A model generated the notes under the pieces. It was not told where the DNA came from. It searched no databases and saw only the letters and a program-made list of their open reading frames with translations. Positions 1 through 6,986 of a stretch of 10,744 nt of DNA are shown piece by piece. A program made the translations under genes and the position numbers. Within the stretch, counting starts at the first letter, position 1. Each line of letters begins with the position of its first letter. Source of the stretch: Lachnospiraceae bacterium (GTDB taxonomy: Bacteria > Bacillota_A > Clostridia > Lachnospirales > Lachnospiraceae); assembly GCA_018365895.1 (NCBI GenBank), contig JAGZJD010000072.1:1-10744 (forward strand), in the 5' to 3' direction.

Positions 1-96
1 TCCATTCATGAACGGCTTGAGATTAATAAGAGGATTATTCAAGAAAAGCAGGGAAAAGATAAGCCGGAGAGAGGGGCTGATCGGGGTGTGAGATAA
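1..96 (+). CDS. C-terminal end of an unrecognised protein (partial)
   Basis: Frame 1 is open from the window edge to a TAA at 94-96 and gives 31 residues. The tail is strongly charged and hydrophilic, rich in Lys, Arg, Glu and Gln, and ends GADRGVR. A hairpin terminator 13 nt after the stop supports this being the true end of a plus-strand gene. I do not recognise the family, and 31 residues are too few to assign a function. The start and most of the gene lie outside the window. Confidence 0.5.
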   Translation, partial: SIHERLEINKRIIQEKQGKDKPERGADRGVR

Positions 97-109
97 GTAA
101 ATGTTAAGA

Positions 110-148
110 CTGGAAGTCGCTGGTGAGGGTGGCTTCTGGCCTTTTTTT
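110..148 (+). terminator. Rho-independent terminator of the left-edge gene
   Basis: A 9-bp stem (CTGGAAGTC at 110-118 with GGCTTCTGG at 131-139, including G-U pairs) closes a 12-nt loop. It is followed by CC and seven T residues at 142-148. It lies directly after the stop codon of the partial gene at the left edge. Confidence 0.7.
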
Positions 149-204
149 AATTAGATGAAGTGATGGAAAAAATTGCTTTTATGTGTACGCAGATTTCTCT
201 TCTA

Positions 205-234
205 GTACATCGTTCGATAATTAACTGGACTTTT
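205..234 (+). repeat. Left terminal inverted repeat of the IS630 element
   Basis: Thirty bases beginning GTACA match the reverse complement of the right end at about 21 of 30 positions. The best blocks are the outer GTACA and the inner stretch around AACTGGACTTT (AACTCGACTTT on the other side). The transposase stop codon at 221-223 lies inside this repeat. Confidence 0.7.
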
Positions 235-1411
235 TGATTGGCAATGTATCAACAATAACCTCTTCGGATACATCTATGTCTTCAAGATTATATTTCCAAC
301 GAAATATTACAGGTTCCTCGTTGATCTCATCAAAGTACTTGTAGATGCGTTCTTTTAATTCTTCTTTTGTTTTCACTCGTATTCCGCGAAGCATCTGCTT
401 TGTCATTTTGCTGAAAAATCCTTCGATCATATTCAGCCATGAGCCGTGTTTAGGCGTGAATACAAATTCAAATCTTCCGGGTACTGTGGAAAGATATTTT
501 CTTGTAACCTCAGAGGTATGTACTTTTAGATTATCAAGCACAAGACGGATTTTGTCGCCTTTGGGATATTTGCTGTCAAGCATTTTTAAAAATTCAATAT
601 AGTCGTTACTATTATGCGTTTCACTGATCAGAGGGATCGCTTCTCCGGTCTGCAGATCAATCCCTGCCAACAGGGACAATGTCCCAAGACGCTTGTATTC
701 GTAATCCCTGCTGATTGTGCTGTGGCGCTCATCCGGCAGAAGATCTGGAGACGTTGTGGCAATTGCTTGTATCCCGGGCTTCTCATCATAAGAAAGCACA
801 TGGATTGCCTGTTGATCTTCTTCCCATGGAATAAACTGGCCATTTTCATCAAACTGCATGGAAAGCTGTTTATATACTAACAACACATTATGCATTTTAT
901 CCTCAAAATCCGGATCGCGGTTTTCACAGTAATACTTGATCCGAAAAGGTTTTATTTCAGCTTCGTCCAGTATGCTGTGTACAGTGCTTTTATGAATCGT
1001 AGAGAGTCTTGTAAATCCAGCTGCCTCCGCATTTTTATTAATGTGTGATGTAAGTTTTGCATAAGTCCATGTTTCCGCAGCATAACCGAAATCAATTGGT
1101 TTCTGGCAGGCAATATTGATGATCCATGCTTTCTCATCATCAGTAATTTCTGCGTTGCGGCCACGTCCCGGTGCATCAAATAAGGCGTTTTCCACACCAC
1201 CTGCTGCATATTTATTTAAGCAGAGCATAACACTCTTGCGGTTCATGCCGACTTTATCCGCAATTTCATTAATAGGGCGTCCTTCTGCTTTCAAGAGCAG
1301 GATACGGGCACGAGCTGATGTTTGAGCCTGTATTGTGCGGGCACGGGTTTGTGCTTCAAGAAATTCACGTTCTTTAGCACTAAGTTTGATAACACTTGAT
1401 TTCCTTCCCAT
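221..1411 (-). CDS. IS630-family DDE transposase
   Basis: This 396-residue protein cuts and joins the ends of its own element. An N-terminal helix-turn-helix region (about residues 45-70, with GRPINEIADKVGMNRKS) would bind the terminal repeats. The catalytic domain carries the three acidic residues expected of the DDE superfamily: Asp209 in LSYDEKPG, Asp293 in LVLDN and Glu330 in SWLNMIE. The sequence PKHGSWLNMIEGFFS is characteristic of IS630-type enzymes. I chose the ATG at 1411 because GGAGG lies 10 nt upstream of it. An in-frame ATG at 1453 would add 14 residues that have no such ribosome binding site and would overlap it. The frame is intact, so the enzyme may be functional. Confidence 0.9.
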   Translation of the reverse strand: MGRKSSVIKLSAKEREFLEAQTRARTIQAQTSARARILLLKAEGRPINEIADKVGMNRKSVMLCLNKYAAGGVENALFDAPGRGRNAEITDDEKAWIINIACQKPIDFGYAAETWTYAKLTSHINKNAEAAGFTRLSTIHKSTVHSILDEAEIKPFRIKYYCENRDPDFEDKMHNVLLVYKQLSMQFDENGQFIPWEEDQQAIHVLSYDEKPGIQAIATTSPDLLPDERHSTISRDYEYKRLGTLSLLAGIDLQTGEAIPLISETHNSNDYIEFLKMLDSKYPKGDKIRLVLDNLKVHTSEVTRKYLSTVPGRFEFVFTPKHGSWLNMIEGFFSKMTKQMLRGIRVKTKEELKERIYKYFDEINEEPVIFRWKYNLEDIDVSEEVIVDTLPIKKSS

Positions 1412-1463
1412 AGATAGGATACCTCCATCATCTTGATGCAAATATTCTATCATGGCCGAAATA

Positions 1464-1493
1464 TAAAGTCGAGTTATTTAAAAGACATTGTAC
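1464..1493 (-). repeat. Right terminal inverted repeat of the IS630 element
   Basis: Read on the minus strand from 1493 inward, this begins GTACAATGTC and continues to AACTCGACTTTA, matching the left end at about 21 of 30 positions. It lies upstream of the transposase start and probably includes or adjoins that gene's promoter. Confidence 0.7.
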
Positions 1494-1652
1494 TAGAAAA
1501 GTGCTTGAATCAGGGCGCAGATAGAGTACTAGGCAAAACTAAATAAGGAATACTCTCAGTTTGTTTTGATATGTAGAATAATGCGATTTGTTAAAAATAA
1601 ATACGAGAAAAATATATGGCCGAATTTGCTGGAATGCTTCTGGAATAGTATA

Positions 1653-1681
1653 TTGACATTGGTGAATCCGTGCTCTATGAT
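1653..1681 (+). promoter_or_regulatory. Strong sigma-A-type promoter
   Basis: A perfect -35 box TTGACA (1653-1658) and a near-consensus -10 box TATGAT (1676-1681) are separated by exactly 17 bp. Transcription would begin near 1687-1690. This is the best vegetative promoter match I noticed in the window, yet no convincing coding frame follows before the terminator at 1732-1770. Confidence 0.65.
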
Positions 1682-1687
1682 AATAAT

Positions 1688-1770
1688 ATCAATACGCACC
1701 TAAGTATTGCAAAACACTCAATTCAATTAAGCCTGGCGGTAAAGTATTCCGTCAGGTATTTTTTGTTTTT
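1688..1770 (+). ncRNA. Candidate small RNA of about 75-83 nt
   Basis: This is inferred from a near-consensus promoter ending at 1681 and an intrinsic terminator about 50 nt later. The predicted transcript has three parts: a 5' hairpin (CAATAC at 1690-1695 with GTATTG at 1704-1709, loop GCACCTAA), a single-stranded linker rich in A and C (about 1710-1731), and the terminator hairpin. The loop contains CACCU, which could pair with purine-rich ribosome binding sites; this is speculation. I do not recognise a known RNA family. It could instead be the leftover leader of a deleted gene. No expression evidence is available from sequence. Confidence 0.4.
1732..1770 (+). terminator. Rho-independent terminator of the candidate small RNA
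   Basis: An 8-bp stem (CCTGGCGG at 1732-1739 with CCGTCAGG at 1749-1756, one G-U pair) encloses a 9-nt loop and is followed by TATTTTTTGTTTTT. It is a strong intrinsic terminator with no gene directly ahead of it. Confidence 0.75.
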
Positions 1771-1931
1771 ATGCAAATGCGAGAAATATGATTAATTAAT
1801 CTGTAGGGCATGCAGAAAGCATAGTATATCAGAATCTGCGAATGGATCTGTACTTGTTATAATCCCATGCAATGAGCGGCCTCATCACATCCTGTACAAT
1901 TATGATTGTCGGATTGTAGATAACATAATTA

Positions 1932-1946
1932 AAGAAAGCGTTTACC
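1932..1946 (+). promoter_or_regulatory. Candidate LacI/CcpA-type operator upstream of the importer operon
   Basis: AAGAAAGCGTTTACC resembles a catabolite-responsive element: it has the central CG with AA two bases before it, but mismatches at the outer positions. Its right part, CGTTTACCT, occurs again in the predicted promoter of the LacI-family regulator at 8053-8061. It is therefore either a CcpA site or a site for the locus regulator. Assignment is by motif only. Confidence 0.4.
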
Positions 1947-1977
1947 TATATAAAATAGTTAAAATGGCTAATAATTA

Positions 1978-2006
1978 TTGCCTGTTAAAATAAAATATGT
2001 TAAATA
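1978..2006 (+). promoter_or_regulatory. Possible promoter of the maltodextrin importer operon
   Basis: TTGCCT (1978-1983) and TAAATA (2001-2006) are spaced 17 bp apart, which would give a leader of roughly 70 nt before the binding-protein start. The surrounding DNA is extremely A+T-rich, so other -10-like boxes exist (for example TATAAA at 1949-1954). The choice is tentative. Confidence 0.35.
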
Positions 2007-2084
2007 ATACATAAAATATAAGATATATATATCTGATGGTTTTGATACTAGAGAAAATATTTTTACACAGTCAGGAGGTAGAAT

Positions 2085-3335
2085 ATGAAAAAGAAACTGG
2101 CAGTATTATTATGCGTTTCAATGACAGTAGGACTGTTAGCAGGATGTGGCGGACAGAACAGTGAAAAGGGGAACGGCGAAGGTGCTTCAGATGACGGAGA
2201 AACAGCTGAAAGTACGGAAATAAGTATCTGGCATGACGGAGATGAGGCGATCATGCAAGTGATACAGGACAAAGTGAATGAGGAACTCAGCAAGGAAAAT
2301 ATTACGGTAAGCTTTGAAAAGAAGACAGGGCTGACAGATCAGATCAAATTGTATGGCAGCGATGAGGAAAATGGCCCCGATATGTATATGTATGCCCATG
2401 ATTCATTGGGAACTTTTGTAGAAATGGGTGTGCTGTCGCCGATCACAGATGTAGTCAGCGAGGACGTCTACCAGGATATGCTGCCCATGACATTGGAGGC
2501 AGGCCAGTATAAGGGAGAGCAGTATTTACTGCCCATTTATTATGAAACACTCCTCTTTATGTATAACAAAGATCTGTGGGAGGGCGAAGTTCCGAATACT
2601 ACGGAGGAACTCTATGAATATATGACGGCGCATACAGATGAAAGTACATATGCTTTGGTCAATCAGCATTCAACAGCCTACAATGTTGCACCGGTAATCA
2701 ATGGATTTGGCGGATATATCATTGATGAAAATGCGAAGCCGGGTCTGAACGATGAAAAAACAAAAGAAGCGATCGAATATAATAAGAAATTTGCCGAGCT
2801 GGAGGCAGATGGAGATTACAATACTATCACTACACTTTTTAATGAAGGAAAAGCTGCTGCAATCATTGGCGGGCCATGGCTGGTATCGGGGATCAGGGAT
2901 GCCGGTATAGATCTGGGGATTAAGTCGCTTGCAGAGTTTGAGCTTCCAAATGGGAATACATTGATCCCTTATTCCGGAGTACAGGGCATCGGCGTAATGA
3001 AACAAGCAGTAGAAAACAAGAAAGACGCTGTGGCAAAGGTGTTTACAGCATTAGCAGATCCGTCAGTTGGTGTTGCTCTTGCAGAAGAATCTAATTGTGC
3101 TCCTGCGAATCAGACGTCTTATGAAGATGAGTCAGTTGCAGGCAATGAAATGATCGCGGCAATGAAGTCTACTGCTGAAGTAGCCATTCCAATGCCCAAT
3201 ATACCTGAAATGAGTGTGATGTGGGGACCGGCGGAAGCGCTTCTGGCAGCAGTTAATAAATCGGGTGCGGATATTGACAGTGCAGCGGACCAGTATCAGC
3301 AGGAGGCGGAAACAGCGATTGCTGATATGCAATAG
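2085..3335 (+). CDS. malE: Maltodextrin-type ABC transporter substrate-binding lipoprotein
   Basis: This 416-residue extracellular lipoprotein would capture malto-oligosaccharides and deliver them to the permease pair encoded downstream. Residues 1-20 form a lipoprotein signal peptide with the lipobox LLAGC, and Cys21 is the lipidation site. An acidic Ser/Gly/Glu-rich linker (about 22-45) tethers the binding domain to the membrane. The rest has the length and composition of family 1 sugar-binding proteins (MalE/MdxE type), with typical segments such as GPDMYMYAHDSLGTFVEMGVL, AAIIGGPWLVSGI and, near the C-terminus, MSVMWGPAEALLAAVN. AGGAGG at 2073-2078 lies 6 nt before the ATG. It is the first gene of the operon and is followed by a hairpin that could set its expression above that of the permeases. 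Substrate is inferred from the neighbouring GH13 enzyme and amylase relic, not from binding residues. Confidence 0.88.
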   Translation: MKKKLAVLLCVSMTVGLLAGCGGQNSEKGNGEGASDDGETAESTEISIWHDGDEAIMQVIQDKVNEELSKENITVSFEKKTGLTDQIKLYGSDEENGPDMYMYAHDSLGTFVEMGVLSPITDVVSEDVYQDMLPMTLEAGQYKGEQYLLPIYYETLLFMYNKDLWEGEVPNTTEELYEYMTAHTDESTYALVNQHSTAYNVAPVINGFGGYIIDENAKPGLNDEKTKEAIEYNKKFAELEADGDYNTITTLFNEGKAAAIIGGPWLVSGIRDAGIDLGIKSLAEFELPNGNTLIPYSGVQGIGVMKQAVENKKDAVAKVFTALADPSVGVALAEESNCAPANQTSYEDESVAGNEMIAAMKSTAEVAIPMPNIPEMSVMWGPAEALLAAVNKSGADIDSAADQYQQEAETAIADMQ

Positions 3336-3350
3336 TGCAATTATTTCGGG

Positions 3351-3394
3351 GAAGGCTGTGGGGCAGGGAAAGCTACCTCCAGCCCTTCTTTTTT
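3351..3394 (+). terminator. Intercistronic hairpin or partial terminator between binding protein and permeases
   Basis: The arms GAAGGCTGTGGGG (3351-3363) and CCTCCAGCCCTTC (3376-3388) pair with one bulge and one mismatch, followed by six T residues (3389-3394). The downstream permease start is only 22 nt further and no promoter fits well in between. It probably lets some transcription through and stabilises the upstream message, giving more binding protein than permease. Confidence 0.6.
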
Positions 3395-3416
3395 ACAGAA
3401 TGAGATGAGGCGATAA

Positions 3417-4304
3417 ATGATGAAAAAGAAAAACAGATTTTTGCCGTGGAAATATGGAACGCCAGCGCTGGTTCTGATAGGAGTTATTGTAGTATTCCCT
3501 ATTTTATATACAGGTTATATCGCTCTGACCAATATGAATATGTATCATTGGGATGACTATCACATTATTGGACTGGAGAACTTCCAAAGAGCTTTGACAA
3601 AAGTAGATTCCGGGTTCCTTTCTGCGTTGGCAACCACAATCATCTGGACGGTTTTAAATATGGTGATACAAATTGTGGCGGCATTTTTTTTAGCACTTGG
3701 GTTAAATGTGAAAGGATTGAAACTGGCAAGAGTATATAAGACACTTTTAATGTTTCCATGGGCAATGCCGGCATATGTCTCGATCCTTTTGTGGCGGGTC
3801 GGCATGTTTAATACAGAGTTCGGATTCTTAAACAAACTGTTGGCGGCGGTAGGATTGGATCAGATGAATTTTTTGTCGGAAAATGTGCCTGCCTTTATTT
3901 CCTGCATGGTACTGAATCTTTGGATGGCACTCCCGTTTATGATCATGATGATGGATAGTGCGCTGCAGAGCGTAGACAGAAGTTATTATGAGAGTGCAAA
4001 ACTGGATGGAGCAGGTTTCTGGACGCGGAATTGGTATATTACGATACCATCAATCAAACCGGTTCTGGCTCCGGCAGTTATTATGACTACATTTACGACA
4101 TTTAAGCAGTTTGATATCGTGTATTTGCTGACAATGCAGAAAGGTTCCTATTCAGGAGCCACACTTCAGACAGTGATCACCTATGCGCACCAAAATGCGT
4201 TTGTATCAAATAATTATGGGCTGTCATCAGCAGTATCGATCATCATTTTCTTATTCATCATCATATTTTCAATGTTTACGAACAGAGGGGTGAAAGAAGC
4301 ATGA
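3417..4304 (+). CDS. malF: Sugar ABC transporter permease, MalF-type
   Basis: This 295-residue integral membrane protein is one half of the importer channel. Several hydrophobic segments are visible: one near residues 13-35, one around 65-100, and a C-terminal one at about 265-288. The EAA loop that docks on the ATPase is present as YYESAKLDGAG, with Asp197 and Gly198, followed by the conserved IPSIKP. The protein lacks the large periplasmic insert of enterobacterial MalF, as is usual for Gram-positive versions. GAGG at 3407-3410 precedes the tandem ATGATG; the second ATG at 3420 is an equally possible start. Its stop overlaps the start of the next permease (ATGA at 4301-4304), indicating translational coupling. 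Confidence 0.9.
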   Translation: MMKKKNRFLPWKYGTPALVLIGVIVVFPILYTGYIALTNMNMYHWDDYHIIGLENFQRALTKVDSGFLSALATTIIWTVLNMVIQIVAAFFLALGLNVKGLKLARVYKTLLMFPWAMPAYVSILLWRVGMFNTEFGFLNKLLAAVGLDQMNFLSENVPAFISCMVLNLWMALPFMIMMMDSALQSVDRSYYESAKLDGAGFWTRNWYITIPSIKPVLAPAVIMTTFTTFKQFDIVYLLTMQKGSYSGATLQTVITYAHQNAFVSNNYGLSSAVSIIIFLFIIIFSMFTNRGVKEA

Positions 4305-5149
4305 GTAATTGGAAAAAAGTAAGACGTCTGGTGGGGCTTACCACGTTAAATTTAATTTTCCTTGCAATTTGTATCGTAACACTTGTGCCGATCCTCTATG
4401 CAGTTACTCTTTCGCTCAGCGGTTCCGGCGGGGCGCTGAGTTCGGGGTTAACATTTATTCCGGAGACGCCGACTTTGGATAATTACCGGGCAATCCTGAT
4501 GGAAGAACCATTTTTGCTCTGGCTGAAAAATTCTGCAATACTTAGTGTTGGCACAATGGTTGTTGCAATGGGAACAGCGGTGACAGCGGCATATGCATTT
4601 TCAAGATATCGGTTTCGCGGAAGAAAGGCTGTCCTGCAGATGTTACTTATTTTAAATGCGTTCCCACAAATATTATCCATGTTTGCGATTTTTCGGTTGT
4701 TCCGTACGTTTCATCTGCTGAATTCGTATATTGGATTGATAATTGTCTACGCCGGAAGCATGTGTATTTTCAGTATCTGGAATATGAAAGGATATTTTGA
4801 TACGATTCCGGTGGAGATAGAGGAGGCAGCGCAGATTGATGGAGCGAGTGGAAGACAGATTCTTACCCGGATTGTCCTGCCTTTGGCAAGACCTGCAATC
4901 ATTGTCACGGCAGTAATGGTACTGATCTATGTATGGAATGAATATCTTTTTTCAACTACATTTATGATGGATGAAAGCAGTTACACGCTGGCAGGAGGGT
5001 TATATCAACTTCAGTCAAATGATTACAGCAGGAGTTGGTCTTTATTTTCAGCGGCTTCTATCCTTGTATCTATTCCGATACTGATTGTATTTTTCTGTAT
5101 CCAGAAATATATGATCTCGGGACTTACAGCAGGGGGTGTAAAAGGATGA
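4301..5149 (+). CDS. malG: Sugar ABC transporter permease, MalG-type
   Basis: This 282-residue membrane protein is the second half of the importer channel. Residues about 12-35 form the first membrane span, and further spans follow around 85-105, 110-135, 140-165, 195-220 and 250-272. The EAA motif is well conserved, EEAAQIDGAS with Asp180 and Gly181, followed by IVLPLARPAI, which places it in the MalG/CUT1 permease family. The gene overlaps the upstream permease by ATGA and the downstream GH13 gene by ATGA (5146-5149), so all three are probably translated in a coupled way. No ATPase gene follows; the nucleotide-binding subunit must come from elsewhere in the genome. Confidence 0.9.
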   Translation: MSNWKKVRRLVGLTTLNLIFLAICIVTLVPILYAVTLSLSGSGGALSSGLTFIPETPTLDNYRAILMEEPFLLWLKNSAILSVGTMVVAMGTAVTAAYAFSRYRFRGRKAVLQMLLILNAFPQILSMFAIFRLFRTFHLLNSYIGLIIVYAGSMCIFSIWNMKGYFDTIPVEIEEAAQIDGASGRQILTRIVLPLARPAIIVTAVMVLIYVWNEYLFSTTFMMDESSYTLAGGLYQLQSNDYSRSWSLFSAASILVSIPILIVFFCIQKYMISGLTAGGVKG

Positions 5150-6918
5150 ATCAGACGGAAAAGATAGACAAAGCGGCAATCCTGCATATTCCACTGTCGC
5201 AGTACGCCTTTGCTACTTCAGAATATAGTATAACGATCCGTCTGCGGGCAAAAAAAAGCGATCTGACAAGATGTGTACTCTACACAGCGGACCGGGTATG
5301 CAGGGAGACTCCTGTTTGCTTTTCAGGAACAGATATGAGGGTTTGCGTCACGGATGAATGCTTTGATTATTATGAAGCAGATCTGACGCTCCCATATAAT
5401 AGGGTCTGCTATTATTTTAAGTTGGAAAAGGGGGAGGAGTGGACTTACTATTATGCGGACCGCTTTACGAAAAAGCTTCCGGACAGAGCAGCGGACGGAG
5501 TATTAATAGATGGCAGGAGCGAATATTATCAATATCCATTTATTCTAAGGGATGAGATCCCAGATGTGCCGGAATGGTTCAAGAGAGCTGTGGTTTATAA
5601 CATATTTCCGGACAGTTATGCAAATGGGAAACGCGTGCTACAGGTTCATCAAAAAGAGCAATTACTGGAAAACGGCGTTGCCGTTAAGGTAAGGCTGGGA
5701 GGAACGCTGGATGGGATTACAGAGAATCTGGATCACATTCAAAAAATGGGATTTAACTGCCTTTACCTGAATCCGATATTCGCTGCAGGAGAATACCATA
5801 AGTACGATGTGGTGGATTATTACCATATTGATCCTTGCTTTGGAACGGAAGAGGATTTTCAGCGGCTTGTGGAGGCTGTGCACAAAAGAGGAATGCACAT
5901 TATAATAGATGGTGTTTTTAACCATTGCAGCTGGAGATTTTTTGCATTCGAGGACGTGGTGAAAAATGGTGAGAAGTCTCGGTATAAGAGCTGGTTCTAT
6001 GATCTGGCGTTTCCGGTAATGCGTCCGGATGATCCGGATAAAATCCCGGGATATACATGTTTCGCATACGAAAGAAAGATGCCAAAGCTCAATACATCAA
6101 ACCGTGAGGTACAGCTTTATTTTGCAGATGTTGGAACCTATTGGATCAAAAAATACCATGTAGATGGATGGCGGTTGGATGTGGCAAACGAGATCAGCCG
6201 GGAATTCTGGAGGACATTTCGAAAAGCGGTTAAAACAGCAGATGCGGATGCAGTGCTGATCGGCGAAGTATGGGAGAACGCCCATTCCTGGCTTAGAGGG
6301 GATGCATTTGATTCCACAATGAATTATGAGTTCCGCAGGATATGTATGGATTATCTGACGGAAGAAAAACCGGATGGGATAACAGCGGCATATGAGTTTG
6401 AAAAGATGAGGTTGAGATATCCTGATAATATAGTGAAAGGCCAGCTTAATCTTTTGGACAGCCATGACGTTCCGAGATTCCTCTCCATGTGCCATGGTGA
6501 GGGGGCGTTGTGGAAACTGGGATGCATTCTTTTGATGTTAATGCCGGGAGTGCCCAGCTTATTTTACGGGGATGAGTGTGGTGTGGAAGGAGTCCTGGAA
6601 GAAGATTACCGGCAGCCTATGCCATGGGGAAAGGAGCGCACATTTAGCGACTTTATCTGTCAGCTTATTATGATCCGGAATAACTATATAGATGAAAAAA
6701 CAGACTACAGACCGATTTGGGAGCTGATCCGCGGAGGCGTGTTCGCATTTGCACGGCCAGGGCTTAACGGAACTCTGCGGGTAATCATTAATGCAGGGAT
6801 GGAATCTTTGTGCTGCCCGATATCCGCGGGGGAAAAGATGGTGATGAGTTCCGGAAGGGATGGGGAAGAGGATACAATAGAAAGGAAAGGATACCGGATT
6901 ACTTTGAGTAATAAATAG
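5146..6918 (+). CDS. Cytoplasmic GH13 alpha-glucan hydrolase (neopullulanase/cyclomaltodextrinase type)
   Basis: This 590-residue enzyme would hydrolyse imported maltodextrins or cyclodextrins in the cytoplasm; it has no signal peptide. The N-terminal 120 or so residues look like the CBM34-type beta domain of this subgroup. The TIM barrel starts near RAVVYNIFPDSYANG. The four GH13 motifs are visible: DGVFNH (255-260), GWRLDVANE with the nucleophile Asp345, IGEVW with the acid/base Glu374, and LLDSHD with the third catalytic Asp441. MPGVPSLFYGDECG is also typical. The ATG at 5146 overlaps the permease stop and follows a GGGGGTG stretch. The frame is open 37 codons further upstream, but that part lies inside the permease gene. 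Exact specificity (maltogenic, neopullulanase or cyclomaltodextrinase) cannot be fixed by eye. Confidence 0.9.
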   Translation: MNQTEKIDKAAILHIPLSQYAFATSEYSITIRLRAKKSDLTRCVLYTADRVCRETPVCFSGTDMRVCVTDECFDYYEADLTLPYNRVCYYFKLEKGEEWTYYYADRFTKKLPDRAADGVLIDGRSEYYQYPFILRDEIPDVPEWFKRAVVYNIFPDSYANGKRVLQVHQKEQLLENGVAVKVRLGGTLDGITENLDHIQKMGFNCLYLNPIFAAGEYHKYDVVDYYHIDPCFGTEEDFQRLVEAVHKRGMHIIIDGVFNHCSWRFFAFEDVVKNGEKSRYKSWFYDLAFPVMRPDDPDKIPGYTCFAYERKMPKLNTSNREVQLYFADVGTYWIKKYHVDGWRLDVANEISREFWRTFRKAVKTADADAVLIGEVWENAHSWLRGDAFDSTMNYEFRRICMDYLTEEKPDGITAAYEFEKMRLRYPDNIVKGQLNLLDSHDVPRFLSMCHGEGALWKLGCILLMLMPGVPSLFYGDECGVEGVLEEDYRQPMPWGKERTFSDFICQLIMIRNNYIDEKTDYRPIWELIRGGVFAFARPGLNGTLRVIINAGMESLCCPISAGEKMVMSSGRDGEEDTIERKGYRITLSNK

Positions 6919-6944
6919 AATGATTATTTGAAACTGATTGTTTC

Positions 6945-6980
6945 CCGAGGGCGCAGAGTTATGTTTCTCAGCGCCCTCGG
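6945..6980. terminator. Terminator between the convergent GH13 and regulator genes
   Basis: A perfect 10-bp stem (CCGAGGGCGC at 6945-6954 with GCGCCCTCGG at 6971-6980) is extended inward by GAG/CTC after an A-A mismatch. The plus-strand side continues TATTTATTAT, a modest U-rich tract. The very stable stem could stop transcription from both sides, although the minus side lacks a clear U run. Confidence 0.7.
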
Positions 6981-6986
6981 TATTTA

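Larger units (their letters stand above)
205..1493 (-). mobile_element. Complete IS630-family insertion sequence
   Basis: The 1,289-bp element has one transposase gene on the minus strand and imperfect terminal inverted repeats. It is flanked by TA at 203-204 and at 1494-1495, the dinucleotide target duplication typical of IS630/Tc1-mariner transposons. Removing the element and one TA restores TTCTAGAA, which contains CTAG, the target preference described for IS630. Both ends and the transposase frame are intact, so the copy could be mobile and the insertion may be recent. The outer TTCTA also matches on both sides, because the target is palindromic, so the exact tips carry a few bases of ambiguity. 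Confidence 0.85.
163..1546 (+). pseudogene. Possible 30-codon ORF split by the IS630 element
   Basis: An ATG at 163 opens a frame of 14 codons that runs to the left edge of the insertion sequence at 204. If the element and one copy of the TA duplication are removed, the frame continues without a stop from 1496 to a TAA at 1544-1546, giving 30 residues (MEKIAFMCTQISLL, then EKCLNQGADRVLGKTK). The ribosome binding site is poor: only an AGATGAAG stretch lies upstream. A 30-codon open frame can easily arise by chance, so this could be a disrupted small gene, a remnant of a longer one, or nothing. Confidence 0.2.
1547..2084. other. 538-bp region without a convincing protein gene
   Basis: No open frame longer than a few dozen codons with a credible ribosome binding site is visible on either strand between the insertion sequence and the binding-protein gene. 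The region becomes very A+T-rich after about 1910. It holds a promoter-terminator pair consistent with a small RNA (1653-1770) and the control region of the downstream operon (about 1930-2084). An inverted repeat, ACAAT-TATG-ATTGT, lies at 1896-1909, and a 12-bp AT palindrome lies at 2022-2033. Neither has a clear role. Confidence 0.5.

Noticed and set aside
1412..1453. Earlier ATG for the transposase adding 14 residues
   Set aside because: The extension covers the GGAGG that serves the ATG at 1411, and it has no ribosome binding site of its own.
2022..2033. 12-bp palindrome GATATATATATC ahead of the binding-protein gene
   Set aside because: It is a simple alternating AT run in very A+T-rich DNA and is likely fortuitous.
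2063..2399. Minus-strand open frames opposite the binding-protein gene
   Set aside because: They overlap a well-supported gene with lipobox and family motifs and show no ribosome binding sites or recognisable domains. They are shadows of its codon usage.
5035..5145. Upstream 37-codon extension of the GH13 frame
   Set aside because: It lies inside the permease gene in another frame, and the ATG at 5146 overlaps the permease stop in the usual ATGA manner with a G-rich ribosome binding site.
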